This document shows, in pieces, positions 17,161 through 23,605 of a stretch of 26,159 bases of DNA (position 1 is the first letter of the stretch; each line of letters starts with the position of its first letter). Source of the DNA: Candidatus Bipolaricaulota bacterium (lineage in GTDB: Bacteria; Bipolaricaulota; Bipolaricaulia; UBA7950; UBA9294); assembly GCA_030612485.1 (NCBI GenBank), contig JAUWNS010000008.1, positions 1 to 26,159 of the forward strand, given 5' to 3'. The notes below the pieces were generated by a model. It had not been told where the DNA came from, searched no databases, and saw nothing but the letters and a program-made list of their open reading frames with translations. The translations under genes and the position numbers were made by a program.

Positions 17161-19935
17161 TTAGAAGCGAGGCACAATAAAGAACGTCTCAGCATTGGCT
17201 ACCGGCATGCGTGAGGAGTCCCCGCTGACAGTATCACCGCTACCCGCGGAAACCAACCGGACTGACGCTTTGTATAACCCGGGCTGCAGCGTTTGATCCC
17301 AATCTAGTGCCACCTTCTTCTCCTGAGCAGAGGGGACGTAGGTCGAGGGGAAGCGTATCTCGCCAACCTCTTTACCCGCGCCATCGCTTATTTTGGCTGT
17401 TCCTACGATCAGGGCTGGAGCAGTCCCATTGTTCTGAATGGTAAGATGGATCACGACAGACTCCTCAAGACTAGCTTTGGTGGCTGAGAACTCGGCAATC
17501 TCCAACAGCTCTTCGGCAACGGTGAATTCAAATACCCGGTTCACTGATTCCTCGTCATATGTGATATTCGCTACCGCCAGGTAGTCACCGGACGCCGGTC
17601 CCTTCTCCAAAAACGCACTCAGAACAGGCCCATTCCCGATTAGAGGGAGCGTTTCGATGATCTCATCGGCGTCTGTCAAGATGTCAATCGTCCCCCCGGA
17701 GACCGCCCTGTCTCTTGCGTGGAAGAATAGCTTGAAAAGGATCGGTTTGTCGGGGCGCGCCACAGGCTCCAGAAAATCGACAATCGGTTCTGACCCTCGG
17801 GAAAAGAAAAAGGTGGGAGGCTGTGTCTCAGGGACTGGGCTTGTCATTCTCAATCTCAGGTTGTAGTAGTCATGGGCCAATGCAGGGGGTGTTTTCACAC
17901 CATTGAAGACCCTAGCCTGCTCGTAGTAGAAGAAAGCGCGATCCAGAGTGCTCTCGGCCAGTTCTCTGCTGACAGCTAATAACTGTTCTTGTGCCTGAAT
18001 CCTGTAAAGGTCTCCAAGATTAGTATAGGCGTTTGGGCGGTTAGGAAAGATGGTGATACCCTCTTCAAAGACCTCCCTTGCCTCCTCCAGCCACCCAGCG
18101 TTCTTGTAAGCAGCCCCTAAACATTCATAGTGGTCTACTTCAATCCAATTGGGTTCCGCTCTTTTGAAGGCTTCGATAGCCTCATCGTAGCGACGTGCCT
18201 CAGCATAAGCCATCCCGAGATAGGCATAGGCCTTTCCGTAGTGAGGTTCAAGTTTCGTTGCTATCTCCAACGCCTCAATTGCCCTAGGATCATCTCCGAG
18301 TCCTGCTTCAATTAACATCTTACCTTGCTTTAGATACATGTCAGCCTGGAACAACCGTACCCGCGCCATGCCGAGGAAGACGACCACTACGATTACAACT
18401 GCAACGATGCCCCAACGGAAAATCTGGTGCTGGTTCTTGGTTCTTGGTTGTTGGTTCGTAGTTCGTAGTTCCTGGTTCCTGGATATTGGTTCTTGGGTCT
18501 TAGGTTCTAGGTCTTGGACTCGTGACTCTCGACTCTCGATGCTTGACTCTTCGGCATCAGGCCTTGGACCTTGGACTTTGGACCGCCTTATCGTTACCCA
18601 ACTCAACGCCAGAAACAGCCAGAAGAGCAGACCATTGGGGATTACATGAAACGGAAAGCTGAAGATGCTGTGACCAAGGATGGCCAAGGCGCCACCCATG
18701 AATCCGATCAGGAGGAATCTATCTTTGGGGTTGGCCTGCTTCAGGGACACCAATCCCCTGAAGTAGAATGTGGCTATTACCCAGGCAGCTGCCAAAAGCC
18801 CCAAGATCCCGATCTCCGCTGACATATGAACGAGATCATTGTGAGCGTTGATCGAGTAGTCGGCATAGGGGATAAGGTGCCTATAGCGTACCTGTGCCAG
18901 GACCGCACTTTGGCCCTCTGGGTAGTTGATACCGAGAGTGCCGATCCCTGAGCCAATAATCGGATGCCGTTTAGCGACCTCTATCGTGGATAACCAGATG
19001 AGAAGGCGTCCTTGGAAGTTCGGCAGCTCTATGAACTCCGTCGGATCCAACGAAGACGGTAACCTTCCTATTACAGTCTGCTCTACAGTCTCCCCTTCCC
19101 AATTCAGGAGGTTCGGCGTAGAGTAGACTACCGTTATTGCCAAGAGCAAGAGAGCCAGGCCGATCAGCCAGGATCTGTTTCGCTTGAACACCGCTCTCCC
19201 AAAGCCGAAGAGTAACAGCACCAGTATGAAAACCGCAGCAATCACCAGGCTGGCCCAGGCGGCCCTGGTCCCGCTCATGAACAAGGCGGTATACAGGACG
19301 AGCACAACGAACCCGGCAAGGGACTTGCTCGCCCTCCCTCTGGAGGAGACAAACCAGATGAACGCCATCGGGAGGCATCCGCTGAGATACCCAGCCACGT
19401 AGGTAGTCCAGCCGAAGGTGGAGAAGAGCCTGCTTCTGCCGCTCAGTTTCATCCAGAAGGGAAAGTCGATCCCGTAGAACTGGAAGATCAGATAGACCGC
19501 GGCCAGAAGCCCGGCCGACAAGGCAGCCCCTAGAAGGATCTTGGTCCATCTGGAGCTGTCGACGGTGGAGATAGCGATGAAGAAGACCAAGATGTAACTT
19601 CCCCACAGGGCGAGCCCCAGAGAACTGGCAAAGAAATCTTCCGTATTGATCAGTGAGAGCAGTATTGTCCCAGCAAGAACGATGATTGGGATGGTAAGCG
19701 GTGTCTTGAGAGAGAAACGCCCTCCTTTACCCGCCACCCAGATTGCCCAAAGAGCGGCGATCACAAGTAGGAGAAGCTGGGCAACCGTCTCCTTGGCCAT
19801 CACAAAGGTGGTAACCCAGGGATAGAAGACCAAAGGAACACTGAAGAAAAGGAACACTAGGCCGATCAGAATGCTGAGCCTAGCACGGCTAAGCCATTTT
19901 ATTGCTGGAGGAGATTGAGCCTCGTTGCGTTCCAT
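17161..19935 (-). CDS. Wzy_C-family (O-antigen ligase / pilin glycosyl ligase-like) membrane protein with TPR and Ig-like C-terminus
   Basis: 924 residues. Residues 1-450 carry about a dozen membrane helices with the Wzy_C signature: FQGRLLIWLSTIEVAKRHPI, then GSGIGTLGINYP and the conserved INAHNDLVHMSAEIGILGLL. This superfamily moves lipid-linked glycans onto LPS (WaaL) or onto pilin serines (PglL/PilO). A low-complexity linker (about 449-503) and one further helix lead to periplasmic TPRs (about 530-690, for example KAYAYLGMAYAEARRYDEAI). Two Ig/CARDB-like domains (about 715-924) end the protein. An AAGG ribosome site precedes the ATG, 8 bases after the PapD-like gene's stop, so it belongs to the operon. 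Its place between chaperone-like and usher-like genes suggests fibre-subunit glycosylation; plain O-antigen ligation is the alternative. Confidence 0.88.
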   Translation of the reverse strand: MERNEAQSPPAIKWLSRARLSILIGLVFLFFSVPLVFYPWVTTFVMAKETVAQLLLLVIAALWAIWVAGKGGRFSLKTPLTIPIIVLAGTILLSLINTEDFFASSLGLALWGSYILVFFIAISTVDSSRWTKILLGAALSAGLLAAVYLIFQFYGIDFPFWMKLSGRSRLFSTFGWTTYVAGYLSGCLPMAFIWFVSSRGRASKSLAGFVVLVLYTALFMSGTRAAWASLVIAAVFILVLLLFGFGRAVFKRNRSWLIGLALLLLAITVVYSTPNLLNWEGETVEQTVIGRLPSSLDPTEFIELPNFQGRLLIWLSTIEVAKRHPIIGSGIGTLGINYPEGQSAVLAQVRYRHLIPYADYSINAHNDLVHMSAEIGILGLLAAAWVIATFYFRGLVSLKQANPKDRFLLIGFMGGALAILGHSIFSFPFHVIPNGLLFWLFLALSWVTIRRSKVQGPRPDAEESSIESRESRVQDLEPKTQEPISRNQELRTTNQQPRTKNQHQIFRWGIVAVVIVVVVFLGMARVRLFQADMYLKQGKMLIEAGLGDDPRAIEALEIATKLEPHYGKAYAYLGMAYAEARRYDEAIEAFKRAEPNWIEVDHYECLGAAYKNAGWLEEAREVFEEGITIFPNRPNAYTNLGDLYRIQAQEQLLAVSRELAESTLDRAFFYYEQARVFNGVKTPPALAHDYYNLRLRMTSPVPETQPPTFFFSRGSEPIVDFLEPVARPDKPILFKLFFHARDRAVSGGTIDILTDADEIIETLPLIGNGPVLSAFLEKGPASGDYLAVANITYDEESVNRVFEFTVAEELLEIAEFSATKASLEESVVIHLTIQNNGTAPALIVGTAKISDGAGKEVGEIRFPSTYVPSAQEKKVALDWDQTLQPGLYKASVRLVSAGSGDTVSGDSSRMPVANAETFFIVPRF
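18426..18587. repeat. Degenerate 7-bp-periodic low-complexity repeat, read in frame as a linker
   Basis: On the plus strand the stretch breaks into 7-base units: TGGTTCT, TGGTTCT, TGGTTGT, TGGTTCG, TAGTTCG, TAGTTCC, TGGTTCC, later TCGACTC, TTGACTC, TTGGACC, TTGGACT, TTGGACC. It shifts gradually from TTGGTTC-like to TTGACTC-like to TTGGACC-like words. On the coding strand it gives the Glu/Arg/Gln/Asn-rich linker between the ligase core and the TPR part (PKTQEPISRNQELRTTNQQP). Confidence 0.88.
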
Positions 19936-19943
19936 GATGAGCC

Positions 19944-20759
19944 TTACAGGTCAAGATCGTACTGAGCACCCCAGACGTACTCATCATTGTTGTCGAAGAC
20001 AACCAAGGCCTTGTATGCTCCGCTTGGGACCTCGGACAGCACAAAGCGATGCCGAACCGAGCAACCGGGGTAGATGCGCAGCTGGGAGGATTCGAACCGG
20101 CCGACAGTGGACCCCTGCTCATCGTACAGCTCGGCCCAAGCCATGGGCCTCACCCATCGCTCACCCGTGTTCTCGACATCAAGCTGAAGCACAGGCCCTT
20201 CCTCCTCACGCAGAAGCTTCACATCAGAGATGCTAATCTTGCGCTCACCGGTATCGCCGATATGGGTGACGATCTGGATCCCGTAGCCCATCCTCTGCTG
20301 GATACCTACCCCCTCTGCTGGGGTTTCAGCGGGGGGGAGTTCTGGCGTTATGAGGATCATGCTCCAGTATGTGCCTACCAAAGATGGGTCATTCGGAACC
20401 TTGATAGTGAATGGTATGGAAACCGTCTCTCCAGGCTCGATTATTGGAGAGGCGTAAAAGCTAATCCACGCCACATTTGAGCGAGGCACGCTTCCGGGCT
20501 CACCATAGACGTTGCTCCCATCGGCAAAGAAGAGATAGTCCGATTGAGTGATTTCTACACCGGTGCGGGAGTCGGTAGTGCTACTGATCACGATCTCCCC
20601 GGCATAGCTCTGGCCTGGCTCCACCACGAACTCATGTGTCAATTTGCCCTGCATGGCAATCTGTGCTTGACAACAAAGGGAGAGAAGAACGCACATAACG
20701 ACAACGCCAACGGACATCCACCCTGCCTTACGCGCTGATGGGACTGCAAAAGCACTCAT
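19944..20759 (-). CDS. PapD-like periplasmic two-domain protein, putative fimbrial chaperone
   Basis: 271 residues from the ATG at 20759, which has an AGGAGG site six bases upstream; an earlier start at 20783 has none as good. The signal peptide (GVVVMCVLLSLCCQAQIAMQ) is followed by an Ig-like domain, EFVVEPGQSYAGEIVISS...PRSNVAWISFYASPIIEPGE and on to a PNDPSLVGTYWSMILITP strand, then a second domain with a basic strand pair (VLQLDVENTGERWVRPMAWA) and GSTVGRFESSQLRIYPGC. The pattern of strand, proline/glycine turns and Pro-Ser-x-V-G-x-Y-W strand resembles PapD-superfamily chaperones, which hold subunits by donor-strand complementation. It lies just downstream of two pilin-like genes. A plain Ig-like secreted protein is the alternative; the chaperone call is inference. 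Confidence 0.68.
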   Translation of the reverse strand: MSAFAVPSARKAGWMSVGVVVMCVLLSLCCQAQIAMQGKLTHEFVVEPGQSYAGEIVISSTTDSRTGVEITQSDYLFFADGSNVYGEPGSVPRSNVAWISFYASPIIEPGETVSIPFTIKVPNDPSLVGTYWSMILITPELPPAETPAEGVGIQQRMGYGIQIVTHIGDTGERKISISDVKLLREEEGPVLQLDVENTGERWVRPMAWAELYDEQGSTVGRFESSQLRIYPGCSVRHRFVLSEVPSGAYKALVVFDNNDEYVWGAQYDLDL

Positions 20760-20803
20760 AGTCTCCCTCCTCATGTTGTGCAAAAAGCATACATCTCGGC
20801 AGC

Positions 20804-21283
20804 CTAGATGTCTACCACCGTATAATAGATCGTGGCGGTATAGGTATCCGGGGGAACCTGGATTGACATTCCGCTCAACTTGAGCTGTACCGTGATCCCG
20901 GACACGTCGTCGCTTCCGGTGAAGAATGGTTGATCAGTACCGGTTAGCTCCTGGTAGACGGAGCCATTCGATACGCTACCGCCACTACCATCTCCGGTTC
21001 TTCTAACCCATAGGTAAAGATCGCTGTGCCAATTCGTATTGACCTTTCTAACGTCCACTCGCCAGCTCCCGCTGGTACCTGAGATGAATAGCGATACCTG
21101 ATAAGGACTGCTTTCATAAGTACTATTTAAGTCGCTCCCGGCACCATTGATCAAGTCGTTCTCATCGATCGTTACAGACCAATTGCCGGTTGACGTGATC
21201 TCTATGGATACCGCACCGTTGCTGATCAACAGAAGCAGCCCCACGGAGACCAAGAAAACTTGCTTGAATCCTCTACTCCTCAT
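20804..21283 (-). CDS. Small secreted pilin-like subunit 2
   Basis: 159 residues from the ATG at 21283 (GAGGG four bases before it); in-frame upstream starts lack a signal peptide at their N-terminus. The signal peptide (MRSRGFKQVFLVSVGLLLLI, then SNGAVS) is followed by a single beta-rich domain (SGSWRVDVRKVNTNWHSDLY, GSGGSVSNGSVYQELTG) that ends in the strand YTATIYYTVVDI. The last strand matches subunit 1 in style (SITITYILTDT), as in pilins whose final strand completes the fold. No LPXTG or type IV pilin motif is present. It stands 83 bases after subunit 1 and 44 before the PapD-like gene. I suggest a minor or tip subunit. Confidence 0.72.
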   Translation of the reverse strand: MRSRGFKQVFLVSVGLLLLISNGAVSIEITSTGNWSVTIDENDLINGAGSDLNSTYESSPYQVSLFISGTSGSWRVDVRKVNTNWHSDLYLWVRRTGDGSGGSVSNGSVYQELTGTDQPFFTGSDDVSGITVQLKLSGMSIQVPPDTYTATIYYTVVDI

Positions 21284-21313
21284 GTTCCCTCGCCGGATAA
21301 TAGGGAGGAGTAC

Positions 21314-21347
21314 GGGGCAAGGAATATCCTGTGCATTTCCTCGCCCC
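21314..21347 (-). other. Strong intercistronic hairpin between the two pilin-like genes
   Basis: In the minus-strand RNA, GGGGCGAGGAA pairs with TTCCTTGCCCC (11 bp including one G-T wobble) around a 12-base loop. There is no T tract, so it probably protects or attenuates the mRNA, giving more subunit 1 than downstream products. A (TCCA)n microsatellite of about 15 bases (21351-21366) sits between it and the subunit 1 stop. Confidence 0.65.
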
Positions 21348-21366
21348 CGCTCCATCCATCCATCCA

Positions 21367-21894
21367 CTAAGTATCTGTCAGAATATACGTAATGGTTATG
21401 GAAGCAGCTGTAGTGCTGACCATACTTGCTATGGCATCTACAGAGAGCTCCCAGGTGACTTGGGCTCCATCTGTCGCGCCGACTCCGGTAGCACAGCTCG
21501 GGATCGCAGTGACAACATCCGCGGCTGCTCCGGTTGTTATGCTTATGTTCGCTTGGAGCGTTCCTTGAGACCCCGCTGGGGCTGTGGTTGCCTTAAGCAA
21601 AGTCCCAGCGGGTAAGCTGTTGGTTGTAATCTGCGCCGTGATCTTCTTTGTAGCCGCGGATATTACTACCACGGTGTATTGAAGATAGGTGGTGTTATCC
21701 GAGACGGCTGGCGGGGTATCTCCTCCGGACGTCGGTGCTACCAGAAGCAGGTTTCCAGCAGTACCATAGACGTCAAGGACTGCGATCTCGTTATTGCCGA
21801 CCGTGAAACTGGATGTAGCATCGTCAGTCGTCACTGCGGCGACACCAAACGCCAACACCGCGACCATCAAACTTGCTAGTAAAAGCTTTTTCAT
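21367..21894 (-). CDS. Small secreted pilin-like subunit 1, under c-di-GMP riboswitch control
   Basis: 175 residues. The signal peptide MKKLLLASLMVAVLAFGVAA leads into a Thr/Ala/Ser-rich single domain with few charges (TVVVISAATKKITAQITTNS, LQANISITTG, DGAQVTWELSVDAIASM), ending in the strand SITITYILTDT. The composition and final strand resemble the CsuA/B-like subunits of archaic chaperone-usher fibres; a pair of cysteines is not evident. The strong AGGAGG site is embedded in a hairpin formed with the end of the riboswitch. As first gene of the operon it is probably the major subunit. The pilin call rests on its architecture and neighbours, not on a family motif. Confidence 0.75.
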   Translation of the reverse strand: MKKLLLASLMVAVLAFGVAAVTTDDATSSFTVGNNEIAVLDVYGTAGNLLLVAPTSGGDTPPAVSDNTTYLQYTVVVISAATKKITAQITTNSLPAGTLLKATTAPAGSQGTLQANISITTGAAADVVTAIPSCATGVGATDGAQVTWELSVDAIASMVSTTAASITITYILTDT

Positions 21895-21897
21895 TGT

Positions 21898-21918
21898 AGT
21901 TACCTCCTTTTGGTAACT
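21898..21918 (-). promoter_or_regulatory. Shine-Dalgarno-sequestering hairpin (riboswitch expression platform)
   Basis: In the minus-strand RNA AGTTACC (21918-21912) can pair perfectly with GGTAACT (21904-21898) around a 7-base loop, burying the AGGAGG of subunit 1 (21908-21903). The same GTTACC is the 3' strand of the riboswitch, so both folds cannot coexist. Ligand binding should free the ribosome site, giving an ON switch. Confidence 0.72.
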
Positions 21919-22035
21919 GGGCTGCCTTCTTAGGTATTGGACCCTCGGTTTGGGATTTGAAGGCCCTATTTTGCCCCCTTAAGGAAGGCCCCTGGTTTTG
22001 CGCCCCGCCCTTTCGAGCGGTTTGCCTTTGTCAAG
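21912..22035 (-). promoter_or_regulatory. Cyclic-di-GMP class I (GEMM-I) riboswitch
   Basis: Read on the minus strand, the leader contains AAAGGCAAACC (22029-22019), a hairpin CCGCTC-GAAA-GGGCGG with a GNRA tetraloop, and GGCGCAAAACC with the ligand-stacking ACGCAAA-type core. Then comes a second stem: GGCCTTC pairs with GAAGGCAGCC at the far end, with CCTAAG nearby as a candidate tetraloop receptor, and the terminal CAGTTACC. Order and wording match the GEMM-I consensus (AGGGCAAACC, GNRA, GACGCAAAGCC, GGCCT...AGCC-GGTTACC) with two core differences (GG for GA, AACC for AGCC). P3 is longer than usual (about 60 bases). Candidate P1: TGAC (22033-22030) with GTTA (21917-21914), or GGTGGTTGG (22056-22048) with CCAGTTACC. 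Located 18 bases before the pilin-like start. Confidence 0.88.
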
Positions 22036-22145
22036 AAGTTCTTGCATCCAACCACCTCCTTATTCTTCGGTAGTTTCACAGTTTTTGCGCGGTACAACTT
22101 CGTTCAATAACGTCTTATTGCGCACTATCTCCTGTCCCTTATGTC

Positions 22146-22161
22146 TGTAATGTACATTACA
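22146..22161. promoter_or_regulatory. Palindromic operator upstream of the pilin-like operon
   Basis: A perfect 16-bp palindrome TGTAATGTACATTACA, placed 4 bases after the -10 candidate so that it covers the expected transcription start; this position suits a repressor. The same TGTAAT-N4-ATTACA lies upstream of the HD-GYP gene. Confidence 0.72.
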
Positions 22162-22165
22162 TATC

Positions 22166-22195
22166 TTACTAGCCGTTCCGGTAATCGCTTGTCAA
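22166..22195 (-). promoter_or_regulatory. Putative sigma-70 promoter of the riboswitch-pilin operon
   Basis: Minus strand: a consensus -35 TTGACA (22195-22190), an 18-base spacer, and a weak -10 TAGTAA (22171-22166). It lies 16 bases after the HD-GYP stop codon. Transcription would start near 22160, inside the palindrome, giving a leader of about 265 bases. Confidence 0.6.
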
Positions 22196-22206
22196 TGACC
22201 AACAAA

Positions 22207-22241
22207 CTTATTATTCCACAATTCGGAAGGTTCTAGACATA
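22207..22241. repeat. Repeat block at the HD-GYP 3' end
   Basis: CTTATTATTCC and TAGACATA, 27 bases apart start to start, recur with the same spacing at 23075-23109. The block covers the last codons and stop of the HD-GYP gene (tail MSRTFRIVE). Confidence 0.6.
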
Positions 22242-22963
22242 CCGGCGTGAAGCCAGACGGGGACTATCAAAACGGACCTTCTGGCGCTAGAGAGAACAAG
22301 ACTACAGAATAGGATCGCGGCATCTTGGTGAATCCTTCGAAAGCGGCTCTTTCTAGCGGGTATTCTGCGTGGTTCAGCCTGGGTGGGCACCGCGCTCCCT
22401 TCATCCAGGATTTCCAGAAACACCTTAACCACCAGGGAATCAAACTGGCTTCCGGCGTTCTCTTTCAGCTCTCTTATTGCCTCTTCCCTTCTCAAGGCCT
22501 GGCGATAGGGTCTATCGGATCTCATGGCATCGTAGGCATCGACGATGGCCAGGATCCGAGCCTCCAACAAGATCTCATCACCTTTGAGCCCCTTGGGGTA
22601 GCCCTTGCCATCTATCCGCTCGTGATGCTCCTCCACGATCCGTGCCACCGACCCGAGGCTGTCGATCTTCTCCACGATCTCTTTTCCGATTGTGGGATGT
22701 TTACGCATCTCGGCCCACTCTAAAGGGGTGAGCCTACCGGGCTTACCCAGGATGTCATCCGCGATCCCCAGCTTCCCTACGTCATGGAGCAAGGCCCCAT
22801 AGCGCAACTGTTCCAACCTCTCTTCTGTCAGACCGAGGCGCTTGCCGATCGCAAGCGCCATTTCGGCCAGCCGGTCACAGTGCTCTTCGGTGTACCCATC
22901 CTTTAACTCTATCGTCTTGGCCAGCATGGTTGTTGCCTGGATGGCATCTTCCGCACCTTCCAT
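22211..22963 (-). CDS. HD-GYP domain cyclic-di-GMP phosphodiesterase
   Basis: 250 residues from the ATG at 22963, which has a GGAAGGAG site at good spacing; a TTG three bases earlier is too close to it. It contains both diagnostic motifs: HDVGK (60-64) and HHERIDGKGYP (113-123), plus DAYDAMRSDRPYR. HD-GYP enzymes hydrolyse c-di-GMP to pGpG or GMP with a di-/tri-iron centre. There is no receiver, GAF or PAS domain in front: the HD helices start almost at the N-terminus (TIELKDGYTEEHCDRLAEMA), so activity is probably set by expression. The tail after about residue 195 (PRRIPARKSRFRR...LFCSLVLSS...MSRTFRIVE) is not HD-GYP-like and may be acquired sequence. It lies directly upstream of a riboswitch sensing its substrate. 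Confidence 0.94.
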   Translation of the reverse strand: MEGAEDAIQATTMLAKTIELKDGYTEEHCDRLAEMALAIGKRLGLTEERLEQLRYGALLHDVGKLGIADDILGKPGRLTPLEWAEMRKHPTIGKEIVEKIDSLGSVARIVEEHHERIDGKGYPKGLKGDEILLEARILAIVDAYDAMRSDRPYRQALRREEAIRELKENAGSQFDSLVVKVFLEILDEGSAVPTQAEPRRIPARKSRFRRIHQDAAILFCSLVLSSARRSVLIVPVWLHAGMSRTFRIVE

Positions 22964-23017
22964 CAATGCTCCTTCCCTGTTACCCCTTATTACCCACTAC
23001 ATCTCGCTCCTCACGAT

Positions 23018-23033
23018 TGTAATCTATATTACA
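23018..23033. promoter_or_regulatory. Palindromic operator upstream of the HD-GYP gene
   Basis: TGTAATCTATATTACA has the same arms, TGTAAT-N4-ATTACA, as the site at 22146, and lies 55 bases before the HD-GYP start. No convincing -10/-35 pair was found next to it. Confidence 0.65.
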
Positions 23034-23074
23034 TAGCTGCTTACTTTATGATTCACACATCAATAAGCACTGAT

Positions 23075-23109
23075 CTTATTATTCCTTAATCGAGAGGGGC
23101 TTAGACATA
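23075..23109. repeat. Second copy of the HD-GYP 3'-end block, with gene remnant beyond
   Basis: CTTATTATTCC...TAGACATA, with the same spacing as at 22207-22241 (about 26 of 35 bases match). On the minus strand it ends a short open frame with tail MSKPLSIKE, like the MSRTFRIVE tail of HD-GYP. Each copy lies about 45 bases from a TGTAAT-N4-ATTACA operator. From 23110 to 23291 I see no credible intact gene. Confidence 0.55.
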
Positions 23110-23291
23110 TCCACTACGTGGGCGCGGGCGTCACAGAGTCTATCGGAAGTCTGTAGGCGTCCTTGGGCCCTCTCCTGGTTGCGATTCTTGCCTTTGTTTC
23201 CTAAACTCACCACTCGTAGTGAACAAAATCTCAGAAATTCTAGTGATTGTGAGAGGAGGGATCGATGGCGGCACATACGGTACGGGGGTAC

Positions 23292-23312
23292 GGGGACATA
23301 ACACTTATCTCT
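23292..23312 (+). repeat. Solo end of a RAYT-type element
   Basis: Identical over 21 bases to the left end of the RAYT element at 13315-13335. No transposase gene is next to it. On the minus strand, a frame containing two stop codons (about 23549-23306) ends PPKR-stop, with its TAA forming the repeat's first bases, just as the RAYT stop does at 14055; this may be a decayed gene. Otherwise 23313-23605 holds nothing I can support. Confidence 0.72.
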
Positions 23313-23605
23313 TAGGTGGCAACCTCACCCTGATTCCGCGGGCATAGCCATTGAAGATCCTTATTGGTTCCACATATCGTCGAACGAGCGGTCAACAGTC
23401 AGTTACGGTCCAACAATTAATGGTAACGGTCACTCGCGGCAAGCTGATTGCTGAAGGCCTTCTGAGCTCATCGGGTTCCTCTATAAGAATGGCTCGCTTA
23501 ATCTCAATACCTCTTTTGATCTCTCATGGCTTCCTGGTTTCCTCATAACAAGATTGTAAGCAAGCTTAACTTCGGGTTACTCACTTGAAACAGCGAGGAA
23601 CTGCA

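Noticed and set aside
18426..18587. Possible CRISPR-like array
   Set aside because: Units are 7 bases with gradual drift and no spacers; it is a microsatellite-like repeat within a coding frame. No CRISPR array or cas gene is present in the window.
21977..22045. 22-codon frame (MQELLDKGKPLERAGRK...) after an AAGGAGG site
   Set aside because: Its bases are the core of the GEMM-I aptamer, so the match is better explained by RNA structure.
23079..23276. 65-codon minus-strand open frame ending MSKPLSIKE
   Set aside because: Kept only as a gene-end remnant matching the HD-GYP tail; no domain or ribosome site supports an intact gene.
23351..23548. 65-codon plus-strand open frame
   Set aside because: No ribosome site, domain or neighbour; it lies opposite a possibly decayed minus-strand frame ending in the solo RAYT end.
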